Source of the DNA: Clonostachys chloroleuca
Taxonomy: Eukaryota > Ascomycota > Sordariomycetes > Hypocreales > Bionectriaceae
DNA length: 64,000 bases
Direction: 5' to 3'
NCBI GenBank assembly: GCA_037952775.1
Contig: JBANAY010000003.1
Span: 21,576,001-21,640,000 of the forward strand
Shown here: positions 34,695 through 45,353 of the stretch, one piece after another
How the letters are laid out: every line of letters starts with the position of its first letter
Position numbering within the stretch: the stretch's first letter is position 1
Position numbers and translations under genes: made by a program
Notes under the pieces: generated by a model
The model's input: the letters and a program-made list of their open reading frames with translations, nothing else
Databases searched by the model: none
What the model was told of the DNA's origin: nothing

Positions 34695-35861
34695 CTACTC
34701 TTTTGAATATTCGGTCTTTGGCTTAAGAATGATGTTATCAATCAGCCGGACAGCAGGGCCGCCTCCGAAGCCGACATCCTCGTCTTCGGCTGCTTTCTCC
34801 ACGGGAAGCATCTTGATGGCACCGCTCAAGACAGCTCCCTTTTCTGGGTCAACCTGATCCACCTCCATCATGGTCTCAGGATCAGCCAGCGAGATGTAAT
34901 CCACCTCGAATAGCGCCCTCTTCTCCTCGGGGAGCTCGCTTTGAGTCGCCCGCACCCCCTCGGCAACGCGCCGTGCCGCCCCCAGCAGCGTCTCACGGTC
35001 ATACGCCTCGCTATTTCGATACAGAGCCTCGGCAGCGGTGAGAGACCGGTATAGCACCGTGGCGATCTCCCGTCTGCGTGTTCCCAGGTACACATTCCGC
35101 GAGCTGAGCGCAAGCCCGTCCTTGGGATCCCTCTCGGTCGGGCACACAACCACCTCGGTCGGAACCATCAGATCAGTGACCATGCGGCGGATGACGGCCG
35201 TCTGCTGCACGTCCTTCTGCCCAAAGTACACCTTGGTTGGCTGCACGATGTTAAACAGCTTCATGCACACCGTCGCCACGCCCCGGAAGAAGGTCGGCCG
35301 GCTCGCGCCCTCCAGCACCTCCCCCACGGGGGTAATCGTCACGAAGGTCCCCTTGCTGTCCACGTCCTGCCCGGGAAACCCGCTGGGGTACATGTCCCCC
35401 GTCGTTGGTGCGAACACGGCCGACACGTGGCCCAGGTTGCCGCCGTCCTCTGCGAGCTCGCGGTCCAGCCTCGCGAGGATCTTGGAGTCGGCCTCCCATG
35501 TCTTGGGGTATGAGTCCAGGTCCTCCGAGCGGCCGAACTGGGCCGGGTTGACGTAGACGCTGACTATGACGTGGTGGTTCTCGCGCGCCGCGGCGCGGAT
35601 GAGGGCGACGTGGCCGGCGTGGAGGGCGCCCATGGTGGGCACGAGGCCGACGGAGCGCTGGGTCTCGGCATGGGGGCGGCGCCAGCGGCGGACGGAGTCG
35701 ACGGATCGGAGGACGGGGATGGCTGACGACGGCAGGGTCTCGCGGGATCGCAGGGTTGTCTTGGTACCGCATGCGAAGCGGATCTGGGTCGAGGTGGCGA
35801 GGAGGGCGCGGAGCTGGTGCCGCTGGGGTAGCGCTGGCCTTGTGAGCTTTCTGGACAGCAT
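34695..35861 (-). CDS. PAN6: Pantothenate synthetase (pantoate-beta-alanine ligase)
   Basis: A single exon encodes 388 residues from the ATG at 35861; an in-frame upstream ATG at 35945 would add 28 residues. The second start is preferred because the residues after it are basic and hydroxylated with no acid, which resembles a mitochondrial presequence. Catalytic elements are visible: VPTMGALHAGH (HIGH-like nucleotide motif), SVYVNPAQFG, GQKDVQQTAVIRRM and DGLALSSRNVYL (KMSKS-equivalent). The enzyme joins pantoate and beta-alanine with ATP, making the precursor of coenzyme A. It faces the acyltransferase gene, with 190 bp between the 3' ends. A palindrome with a TGAGTCA core lies about 90 bp upstream. 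Confidence 0.93.
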   Translation of the reverse strand: MLSRKLTRPALPQRHQLRALLATSTQIRFACGTKTTLRSRETLPSSAIPVLRSVDSVRRWRRPHAETQRSVGLVPTMGALHAGHVALIRAAARENHHVIVSVYVNPAQFGRSEDLDSYPKTWEADSKILARLDRELAEDGGNLGHVSAVFAPTTGDMYPSGFPGQDVDSKGTFVTITPVGEVLEGASRPTFFRGVATVCMKLFNIVQPTKVYFGQKDVQQTAVIRRMVTDLMVPTEVVVCPTERDPKDGLALSSRNVYLGTRRREIATVLYRSLTAAEALYRNSEAYDRETLLGAARRVAEGVRATQSELPEEKRALFEVDYISLADPETMMEVDQVDPEKGAVLSGAIKMLPVEKAAEDEDVGFGGGPAVRLIDNIILKPKTEYSKE

Positions 35862-35947
35862 TCTGCTAGTCGGGAGGGGATAAAGATTATGTGGCTTGTT
35901 TGGAATGTAGATCAGCAAGGTTTGAGGGGTTTTTGTATACCCCATGC

Positions 35948-35971
35948 GGCCATTGTTGAGTCACAATGGCC
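35948..35971. promoter_or_regulatory. Perfect palindrome with TGAGTCA core
   Basis: Two 9-bp arms, GGCCATTGT and ACAATGGCC, flank the spacer TGAGTC. Together with the next base the spacer reads TGAGTCA, the consensus for Gcn4/CPC1-type bZIP factors. It lies about 90 bp upstream of the preferred PAN6 start and just outside the alternative upstream ATG. Confidence 0.5.
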
Positions 35972-36811
35972 ACGAGGATCGAAGTGGGAAGTGACCGTTT
36001 CTACGGTGCAGTTTTGAGGCCGATGGATAAGATAAATGCTCGGTGGAGGTTATGTCATTCCGGGTTGGTGGTTCAGAATTTCACTACCTACCCTAAACAC
36101 AAGTCCAGAAATGCACGATACCAGCCATGTAGTAACTGCATTAAATAGTGGATTGCGAAGGAATATACTTTCGCTTCTATCATTAGGCCTGATTGTAATT
36201 GGCATTGGTCCAATTTCAATCAAGAAATTTAGGTGTGGCAACCTTTGCACGATTTGGAAAGCTGTTAATTATGGAAGATTTGACATATTAGGACTCATAA
36301 GATTCACCAGTTTAGAGACATCAATACAAAAAGAAGTGCCTTTTTTCTTTTCGCTTTCTTTTAAGTTCTCCCCTCTAATCATTTCCTTCCTCATCTTCAA
36401 TCCAACTAGATATAACTCGGGCGAAAACAATCTTGAAGCTGAGTTAATTGCATGTAGCTGCGAGGTCATGGCGGCTCCACAACGGGATTCCTCCCTTTGA
36501 TCCTGAGGTGCACAGCAGTTTTAACACTCGCAGACGAGCTGTTAAACCTCCGAGCCAATACTACATCTCGTCGGAATCGCGAATGTACCATAGCTACATG
36601 ATGCGTTTTTAGGGATTTCCTCGTATTGGCTACCGAGCAACGATACATGCCATCTGTAGCCAAATGATGCACCAGTGTCTAGGTAGGCTGTTTTGGCCAT
36701 CTCATAAGAAAGAGAATTCTACGGGATTAGACATAGTAAATAGAACAAAGCATCCTTGCGAATGCAAGCTAAGGATGAATCGAGATGCGGCTGCACAAAG
36801 TACCGAGCTCG

Positions 36812-37090
36812 TAGCAATCCCAATGTAGCTGCTTACCTAGAGTGGTTGCCCTAAGTCAGCCTGCCCTCGTATGGGGTGGTGATATAGTGCGTCGACACAG
36901 CAATCTCAACCCGCCTGGAGGGGTTGTTAGACAACTTGCCTGCTGATATCTGGGACGATCTGGCACAGCAATTTCCACATCTCTAGAAGGCTTGTATCAG
37001 ACTTCTGAGAAACCACTCTACCCACATTGAGGGGTGCAGCAGCTGCACAGCAATCTTGACTTACTCTAAAGGGTTGCTAGGCAAGAGGCG
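36812..37090 (+). repeat. Degenerate tandem array, about four units
   Basis: Units of about 45-55 bp recur at about 36812, 36895, 36964 and 37046. Three of the four open with CACAGCAAT and all contain a CTC/CCTAGA or CTAAAG block and a GGTTGnTAG-like block. Spacing is 69-83 bp and the units diverge strongly. Non-coding. Confidence 0.4.
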
Positions 37091-38231
37091 AAATCTTTAT
37101 TGGGCAACTAGGGCAAGCCGCTGTTGAGATGGGGTGTGCAATTACTTTGTGGAATGTTGCTTACTGGTCTCTCTCCAATTTCCCTGTTCATGCAATGGTG
37201 GTTGTCTGCCTAACACACCTAGAGCCCTTTTTATGAGAGTCTTGGTCTGTAGGGGTATGACATTAATATGCTCGAAGGAAAGGGTGCTTTAAAGCTCGAG
37301 CATCGTACTGAACTTCTTTCGATATTTCCACGAAGTTTTGCCAAGCCCCCAACATCCCACAGCGTATAGGCAACGTGTGCCTGGAGGAGGGGGAGGTAGA
37401 GTTGGCCTCGAGTTTGATGAATGTGTGGCGAATGAGTGGCGCGGTCTGCACAGCATTTTTAACCCGGCCCAAGAACTTGTCGAGCCAGCGGTTGCCCGTT
37501 GTAAATATAAACCTTGAATCTGATGGGCATGGCAAAGTAGATGGCAGCTTGAAAATAGTGTACAAATTGATAATCTGGTTCTGCTTCCCATTTCCCAACC
37601 TACCTATGCATACCTACATCGGCAAGCGCACCGTGACCTTTTTGTGCTACTTGCTGCAGGATTCATCAAGGCACTGATGACGGCCGATCCACGCGCCTAT
37701 CTACCTGTAAATTTACCTACCTTACGGTCAAAGCCGGTTTTGGCCGGCACATCAATCGTCCCGGGTGGCTGTGTTGTGTCACCCTCTGCTTGACCGTTCT
37801 TGGGAGAGGCTAGAAATTGCTGTGCACACAAGGCGAATAGAACACACCTGTCACCAGCAGGAATGACATTGATTGGAGGTGGAATTTACGTCGCCACGGA
37901 TATCATTGGGCATATCAGCAATTTCAACCTCGGCCGTGTCGGGGACATAGCCTTGTATTGCAAGTTCTCTGTACGATCACAGATGAGAAAATTATGGTTT
38001 CGATATGATTGTAGTGTAGAGTTGTGTCATTAGAAAATCGTACAAATAAACCTAGTCTATCCCAAGCCTCTATTCAGTTTGTATCACCCACTCAGGGGCC
38101 TAGTCATCTTTCACCCATTCTATCCCAACCCATTACCATTACCTCTATCCCATTTACCAGTAACCAAAAAATTCATATCTCATATCTGATCAGCCAGAAA
38201 ACCTGGAGATTCTTGTTTCCAATAAGCTGGC

Positions 38232-40067
38232 TTATGCCATGGCACCGCCGCGCTTATCCTGGCTCAGCCTCTGCCACCTGGTGCCGAAACCAATGAGCGT
38301 AGCAAGACCCGAGCAAGCAATGCACATGGCGAACACGACCTTGAGACCGGTCATGTAGCCGTCTATGACGTCGTGCTGCTGCTCGCTGGGGAAGACGTTG
38401 CGGATCTCGGTCGCGCCGGTGAGGACGAGGAGGGCCCGGTCGACGCCCGGGTTGAGGCTCATGACCTTTGAGATCATCTGGTTGACGAAGGCGGCCTGTG
38501 ACCCGGACACGAGGAAGGCGCCGCCGAGGCCCTGGAAGAAGAGGAGCATTCCCGTCGCGGAGGCGAGGTCCTTGGGGTCGACGGTGCCCTGGACGGCGAT
38601 CATGGGGATCTGGAAGGCGAGCCCCCACCCGGCCCCGGCGAGGATCTGGTACCCGATCCACTGGCCGGTGGAGGAGTTGGTGTCGAGCAGGTAGAGGAGG
38701 CCGCTGCCCACGGTGGCCATGACGCCGCCGGCGATGAGGAGCGGCTGGTAGTAGCCGGTGGCGGAAACGAGGGCGCCGCTGGCGATGGTGGAGATGGTGA
38801 CGGCGATGATCATGGGCAGGTTGCGGACGCCGCTCATGGTGGGGGAGGTGCCGTGGACGGACTGGAAGTAGACGGGGATGTAGTAGATGGCGGCGAAAAA
38901 GCCGCCGGCGAAGACGAAGGCGAAGGCGCTCATGACGTAGTTGGTGCGCTCCTTGGCGAGCCTGGGGGGAACCATGGAGCGCTCGCCCTGGAGCCACTGG
39001 AGACCAGCCCAGGCGGCGACGATGGCGACGAAGCCGACGAGGAGGCCGATGACGACGGAGGAGTTCCAGGGGTGGGCGACACCGCCGTATTGGACACCGA
39101 GGAGGTAGGCAACGACACCGCCCATGACCAGAGCGACACCGGGAAGATCCATCTGGCGAAGCTTCTCGAGGAGGGGAGCCTGCTCAGGGACGGCGTGCTT
39201 GGGGGTCTGGAAGAAGAGGAGGATGATGCCGGCCGAGACGCCTCCGATGGGAAGGTTGATGTAGAAGCACCATCGCCAGCTGACGTTGTCGGTGAAGGCA
39301 CCGCCCAAGAGGGGACCGATGACACTGGCGAAACCGTAGGCGGCACCGATGATGCCGGTGAAGGCCGGGCGGTTCTTTGGGGGAGCGGCGAAAGCGATGA
39401 TGGTGTAGGCTCCCGCGCCGAGACCTGCTGCGCCAAGACCGGCGATGGCACGGCCGGCAATGAGGGCTTCGGCGGAGGGGGCGGCGCCACAGATTACGGA
39501 ACCGAGCTCGAAGATAAAGATGGCGATGAGGAAGGATGTCTTCAGGGGAAAGTACTTGTAGATTTTACCCCCTTTTAACACGAGTCAGCATGCTTGGTTA
39601 TGTAGATTGGTGGGGTTGAGGCAACTTACATGTAGATTGGAAGGCGCCGACTGTCATGAAGAAGGCGGCTCCATACCAGCCAGCCTTGTCGAGACCCTTG
39701 AATTCGTCTGTGATCTTGGGAATGGCAGTTGCAACAATGGTCTTATTAGGGGTTAGCCATGTCATTGAAGTTCAATGGGTATAGGCGCGAAACATACCAT
39801 ATCCAGAGAAAGGAGGAATATACTGAGGACCAGAGCTAAGACGATGAAAAACATCTTGACTCCCGTAGGATACTCTATATCATTGGGATCGTTTGAGCCG
39901 GCCACATCTTCTTCCTCTTTGGTTGAAGCGGCCCGCTTCTCGTCTGAGGACTCTTCCTCAAGTTCCTTTGCTTGGGGAGCGGCAAGGTGGCTGGCCAGGG
40001 TAGATGCCGAGGAGGAGCGAGGATCGGTCTCATTCCCCAGCTCCTTGAGTGGTGCTAGCGTCGACAT
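38232..40067 (-). CDS. MFS transporter, DHA2 (14-TMS) drug:H+ antiporter type
   Basis: Exons on the minus strand are 40067-39798, 39741-39630 and 39571-38232, giving 573 residues. Donors are GTATGT and GTAAGT. A Ser/Glu-rich cytosolic N-terminus of ~65 residues precedes about 14 hydrophobic segments. The TM1 region reads [20 protein letters not shown] across the first splice, the D1-type motif of DHA2 transporters. [25 protein letters not shown] is the motif C region. The family exports drugs, toxins or metabolites across the plasma membrane or vacuole membrane in exchange for protons. No biosynthetic cluster is adjacent, so the substrate is unknown. The start ATG precedes [10 protein letters not shown]; an upstream extension is possible but less favoured. 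Confidence 0.9.
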
Positions 40068-42056
40068 CTTGTTTGATAAGCTTATCTGTTGATCTTGATC
40101 TTTGCTTTGTGTTGGAGAAGTGGTGATCATGGATTGAATTGCTATGAGATCTGATGGTCCGGAAACCAGTCTTAGGAGGAACCGGCGTGGATACTTTATA
40201 TCCTGTGTGCCCTCCACGGGACCGGCCCACGGGAGCCATGTCGAAACATGACGACCATCGTATAGATCCGTAAGGATGATGGATTTCTAATCTTCGGGGA
40301 CATTGCTTGCGGAGCGCAAAAGAGTCAGACACTAGCTAGCTCCAGCATAACGCCGAAGAGTTGGCTAAGGGTGCGGATGATGGGTCGGGGAGTTTTCTGC
40401 CCAAACGACAAAGAAAATTGGCCAGGGCCCCTAGCTCAGCATCAATAAACGTGAGTGATGGTGAAATTTGGCTCGACAAGCTGCTTGGCCAAAGTCCGTG
40501 ACTAGGCTTAAGGCCGTGAAAAACGTGCAGGCTAGCGACAGCCGGACCCAGCGCTAGAACAAGATGTGCGGCAGGCTGAGGTTCTGGCCCGGCGACTAAT
40601 TGCAGCAAGTCTCCGCCGAGTGCTAGGGGCTTGTTAGGGGGCCTGCTCACCATGAGCCATGCGCGTTGCACTCTCATTGGCTACCGAACTCCGACCAGGC
40701 GAGATCCGGGCTCAGATCTACCACATCTGCTAGGCCCTCCTGGTCTTAGGGCCTGCGCTGATCCGGCACTCTACAGGCAGGACAGCCCTGAACAGCCTTA
40801 TCCCCCTCGCTAAACCCCCAAGTCCGCAATCAATCCGCAGCCAGCTTCACTGAGCGGCCGCTGCTGACATACACCAGGCAAAACTCCGCAAACGCTGCCC
40901 AAATGATTGATTCACGGTGCACCACATGGAGCTTCCGTCGAGTTGATTTCCCGCTATCGCATCGCTTGCTGACCAACCCCGGAGATAAAGCAGACGGCCG
41001 TCTAGATTGACCTGCGCACGATGGCACACAATGACGGAGACTGTCCTCACAGGGACTAACCACCACCCTCTACGCTATTGTTAAGCCTAGTTCGTCATCC
41101 CATGCCGCTATTACTCAACAGAACCTGATGGTTCATCCTGTCTCATCTTTGCGGACTTGACTCTCAAACCCACTACGTCGTTATGCCAATGAGTCATCAG
41201 CGGGAATCATCCGCTGTTTCGATCTAGTTCCAGGGTGGACTTTACGTGAGCATACGAGCATGTTAGATCGGTGGGACCATAACGCTTGAGCAATTGATCG
41301 TTATTCCCATCTCCGTTCGGATCTTATCTTTTCACTTGCCGTAGAGTAGCTCCAACCAGTGGGGTCTGCCGAAAATTCATCCGCTGACCCTTTTTCGTAG
41401 CATCGCCTGCATTGTTCTGCCCAAAGGGATCCGTGACATTTGCGATCATATCTCTCATGTAAAACTGTAGGATCACGCAGGAGCCCCATCAGTCACGTTT
41501 GCGGCACATTGCATTGTTGGCAGTAAATTATCAATACTAATTCTACACGGTTTGGTTGTTTCACTGTATCTTCTTACTCATCTCGCTGACTTTCGTATCC
41601 AAACCCCCCTGACCTGTAATCACAAGGATTAAGTGAGGCCAGCACAGATCGTTTTCACATCTGAGCCGCATCAATCCCCGACTTAGTCGCTGCCTGAGGT
41701 ATGGAGGCTGCATGGAATACCAGGAACTGGCACCTTGATGACTGTCCTGTGCCCAACAAACAACCCATAATCTGCACGTCGGAAAAGGGGACCGGAGATA
41801 CGATAATGAGGGATCCAGGCCACCATGACACCTCACGTTTGCTTTGCTTAGGTACCTACCCTGGTTCCCTAAATCCGATGCCGTTATCACCCACACACTC
41901 TTTGCACTCTGAAGATGGCTGGTCATCAGGACGCCTGTTCCTCCGTACCGCTCGCAGCATTGAGTGATTCGAGTGATATTGGCATTTTTCATGGGGAAAT
42001 TACTGCTTCTTGATTGACTTATTGAGCGCTATAACTTGGTTCTCATTCTCGCTAGC
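40068..42056. other. 2.0 kb intergenic region
   Basis: No gene supported on either strand. The left end is the transporter promoter. The right part (about 41.5-42.0 kb) is AT-richer. A TGAGTCAT element occurs at about 41190. Short open frames lack protein character. Confidence 0.55.
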
Positions 42057-42800
42057 TCAAGATATTCCGCAATCTTTGTATTCCAATACCCATCCCCCAT
42101 CCTGAGCTAAGCGGACATGGTATCTTACCTGATACTCATTGCTCACATGTCCCGGGTACGACTGTTCATCCCATCTGCAACCTAGGTCACGCTTCACGCT
42201 CTCCTGACGAATATAAGTGCCAAGGCGCCCGTGATTGGAATCGCCCCCCTTGTTCACTCTTCTGGCATACCTCTTGGAGCCAGTGTCTTCGGTGTAGCCT
42301 GTAGACTTGGCCTGGATGGAGCGTACCTGTTTGAGAAATTCATCACAGGCAGCCATGACTTCGGCAATTGGATTAGAGCTGTCGTCCGTCGTACTTGCTG
42401 GTCTCTTGGGATATAGAACGTCATTATATTCAATTTCCGTCAACTCGCTCCGAACATCTTCAACGCAATTCAGAGCTCTTTCAATATGGTCCTTTGAATC
42501 CCCATGAACCTGTTCAAACATCTGGAACACTGTGCTAGGGCGACCGTTGTTAAGAGGCTCGAACTGGTCAAAAAAGCTATTGACAGAAGTTTGAGCCTCG
42601 GCGAGTGTGCCCTCGCGAACATTTTTCAGGTGCAAGACACGAGCAGCAGCATCATCGCTATTAGACTGCACAACGAGTAACATGTCGCTGGCATATACAT
42701 GAAGCTCAAACTCCTCGCGATCGCCGGGGACTAGCGACGATGTGGCGCTCGAGAATCCAGCTGCATCGCCATCATGGGAGGCTGCGACCTGATCTGCCAT
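42057..42800 (-). CDS. Orphan protein, no family recognised
   Basis: A single exon encodes 247 residues starting at MADQVAASHD. An in-frame ATG-like extension upstream lacks good context. The frame is clean, with mixed composition and predicted helices, so it is plausibly a real gene. The N-terminal third is acidic and Ser/Ala-rich and contains a strand-like ELHVYASDMLLVVQS; the middle is helical; the end is Tyr/Arg-rich with YQVRYHVRLAQDGGWVLEYKD. No signal peptide, transmembrane segment, zinc or catalytic motif is seen. Isolated, flanked by ~2 kb gaps on both sides. Function unknown. Confidence 0.6.
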   Translation of the reverse strand: MADQVAASHDGDAAGFSSATSSLVPGDREEFELHVYASDMLLVVQSNSDDAAARVLHLKNVREGTLAEAQTSVNSFFDQFEPLNNGRPSTVFQMFEQVHGDSKDHIERALNCVEDVRSELTEIEYNDVLYPKRPASTTDDSSNPIAEVMAACDEFLKQVRSIQAKSTGYTEDTGSKRYARRVNKGGDSNHGRLGTYIRQESVKRDLGCRWDEQSYPGHVSNEYQVRYHVRLAQDGGWVLEYKDCGIS

Positions 42801-44525
42801 ACTTGGGCGTTTTAGGCCTGTATGATGTGAATGTTGGTCAGCCCTGGTCTGATGCAACGGATGAGGTTGTTTCAATTGGAACGGAAATCATCTGACTGGT
42901 TAAGGTGCTGTTTTGGTCTCTGACTGCTTGTAGATTCTTTGGGTACTGGCAGATGTGTTTGTGAGAGAGGAGGGGGAAGTGGAAGAACAAGGCTGATTTT
43001 GAGTGGGGGAAACGCGGTTAAATACTCTGTAAATGTCCATAAACAATACACCTATATAGTACTTACCGAGCCGGCATTTCTATAGCGTCTTAATAAACTG
43101 TTCATCGTTTTAGCGATAAATCTCTCTCAGGTGAACATATTCCAAGTCAGCATCCTTCCAGGCTTAGCTTCAAAACGCCCATTTGTCTGTTTCCAGGGAC
43201 AGACCATGGCCTTTACCAGCCTCACATTCATACTGGGTCTTCCACTTGTCCATCTTCGTTTTGGTGCCACAGAACATGCAGAACTCAAAACGCTTCACGG
43301 GAGGAAGCTGTCAGAAGTCGCCAGTCAAGACCTGCTCGTGGATTAGATGCGCCCTGTATTAGCCCCCAGGTAGATCGGATCCTAGTGAACCTAGCGACCA
43401 GGCATCAGGAGATCCGATTCATCCCGGATAGCTAGATTCACAAGGATCCGATCTATCTCGGTGCTTTGAATTTTTCAGTTTTCGCGAGAACATCTGCAGG
43501 AAAGAAGCGTGCAGTTAAACCGTATTGACTTGGTTGGAAGACGACTAGTGAGGCAAGTTGTGGACTGGTCGCTTTGAGGGGAGGCGCGGAAAGGCTGTTA
43601 ATGACCACCATCATTGTCGGATGGAGTAGATACTTGTCAACCACAGATTCTGAATAGAGATACGTGCGAGGTAGATTCCCGTCAAGCCTGGAGATGGAGC
43701 TCGTAGGTGACATGCAATCGCATCAAGGCTGTGGTGTTATCTTAGGATGGTGTTCTCCGAGATGGCCAACGAGGCAGATCTCGAGTACTCTCGTGCAGAG
43801 TTAACTATAGATGTTCCCAACGATGTGAGGCGAAAGCAATATCTAGAATGATCAGCAGAAGACAGTAATCTGAAGTCATTTTGGAACAGTTAACCTTTGC
43901 TCATAGCCGGATGTCATGTTTTGCACTGCCTTGGGATGATTTCTGGACGGTAACAAAAGCGGTCATGTCGCCCTGGTCTCCTCAAATTAAGACATGTATA
44001 TATTGCTGCGGCCTGGCCAGAATGAAGACAGTCATTGAGTCGCGGGTATTAAATATGTCAATTGCTGAGTATCTGGTCGTTTAGCGTATTCGGTTGGGCA
44101 CAGCCATGCTTTGACGCAGCCTTGGTGGAGAAGCGAACCATAAGCCAAGCACAGCCAAGGCTCACAAAGCTGAGATTAATCACACTCGGTAGCCAATGAT
44201 TCCTCCTGGCTCTTATTATCCTCCAATCAGAGAGGAAATGATTGTCTTGGGCTTTCCTGCTCGATCCTGGGCACGCGACAATGCGATCGATTAGAGGGGA
44301 GGCTATAATACGGCAGGAGAGCCTTGGCAGTGATGCATACGTCATCGTCATTGAATGTCTGAATCACTATATCTGATCGTCTGTCTGCCGCTCATCCTCG
44401 ACTCAGAGCACTACGCGGAGCATTAAAAGACAATCTTGTTCTCCTGTTCTCCTGTGCTGGAAGAGATCATCACACATCCTCACAGCCACTGCCATCCAAC
44501 CCTCCTCCCCTCCACAATCCAAGAG
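42801..44525. other. 1.7 kb intergenic region with a hairpin
   Basis: Contains the inverted repeat at 43369-43457 and promoter sequence for the two diverging genes at its ends. A few open frames of 60-100 codons are present, none with protein character. Confidence 0.55.
43369..43457. repeat. Long imperfect inverted repeat (hairpin)
   Basis: Arms are 43369-43395 and 43431-43457, with 24 of 27 positions paired and a 35-bp loop. The core is AGATCGGATCCT paired with AGGATCCGATCT. A third GATCCGAT copy sits in the loop (about 43411). No terminal-repeat transposon structure is recognised around it. Confidence 0.7.
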
Positions 44526-45193
44526 ATGGCCACTGAGGACCCCATCCAAAGTGATGGACTGCCGTCCTACGGCGACGTCGCAACCACCGACGCCGCCAAC
44601 CAAATGCTCCAGCCCACCACGCTCTACGCGGCCTCCCGCTTCATTCACTCCTCGGACCCCCAGGCCGCGCCCCTATACGAGCTCTCCCACTCCGTCGGCT
44701 TCCTCAGCGACACAAACCGCAAGGTCGTCCTGGAGCGCCTCGAGCACAACGTCCGCAACGTAGGCGGCATCCCGACCGTCGCCACGCGCAAGCGGTCCCT
44801 CTTCCACCTCACCCACCGTACGGCCGCCGAGATGCCCGCGTTCGCCTTCCAGGCCGAGTCCCGCACCCGCCGCACCGCCAGCATGGGCATCGAGAGGGTC
44901 TCGCGCTTCGGGCGCAGGTCCGGGTTCAGGGTGTGCCGCGCCTTCTTCAGCGGCACGGGGCCGGGGCGGTACGAGGTCGGGCCCGTAATGTTCTCCGCCG
45001 TGCCGCCCACGAGCAGGAAGCAGCAGGACGTCGCGTGGGAGTGGAGCGACGGTGAGGGGCCCTGCTGGCGCGCGAGGTGCAGACCGGGGGGTTGATGAGT
45101 CTGGTCGTGACGGCGGAGATGACGGCCGGTACGAGAGATGCCCTGGTCGCGGCGTGGTTGATGAGGGTTTGGTGGGGGCTCGCTGACGGGTGA
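44526..45193 (+). CDS. Conserved fungal protein of unknown function, one frame break
   Basis: The frame from ATG at 44526 runs to the GGGGCCC stretch at 45056-45062, where it leads to an early stop. The next frame continues as LLAREVQTGGLMSLVVTA and DALVAAWLMRVWW, then TGA at 45191-45193. The span of 668 nt plus one base gives 669 nt (222 residues). The pattern (LYELSHSVGFL, VVLERLEHNVR, FGRRSGFRV, VTAEMT..TRDALVAAW) matches a family of about 200-residue proteins common in filamentous ascomycetes, from recall only. No enzyme motif known. A base lost in a G/C run is the simplest reading. GC-rich throughout. Convergent with the Asa1 gene. Confidence 0.75.
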
Positions 45194-45353
45194 TGGCTTC
45201 AGGTCGAGGCTCCCGGTGATGATCGCTGGATTACGAAGAAACGAGAAACGAAAAGTTAAGCGACACAAGGCGCAGAAATAGAAATAAAAATCATGATATG
45301 CTATCCACGTTGGTTTGCTCTCGTCATATTGTCTTCTGGGAAACTCGCCTATG

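Larger units (their letters stand above)
35862..38231. other. 2.4 kb intergenic region
   Basis: Between the pantothenate synthetase start and the transporter 3' end. Contains the palindromic element (35948-35971) and a degenerate tandem array (about 36812-37090). A minus-strand open frame at 37263-37598 (111 codons) has some protein-like character but no recognisable family and no supporting splice context. Otherwise nothing. Confidence 0.5.

Noticed and set aside
37263..37598. 111-codon minus-strand frame in the gap at 37.3-37.6 kb
   Set aside because: Some protein-like content, but no recognised family, no splice context and no neighbour support.
38853..39578. 241-codon plus-strand frame opposite the MFS transporter
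   Set aside because: Gly/Asp/Glu-rich low-complexity shadow of the transporter's Ala/Val/Pro codons.
38232..40067. MFS gene as part of a biosynthetic cluster
   Set aside because: No polyketide, peptide or terpene synthase, P450 or pathway regulator lies within 10 kb on either side.
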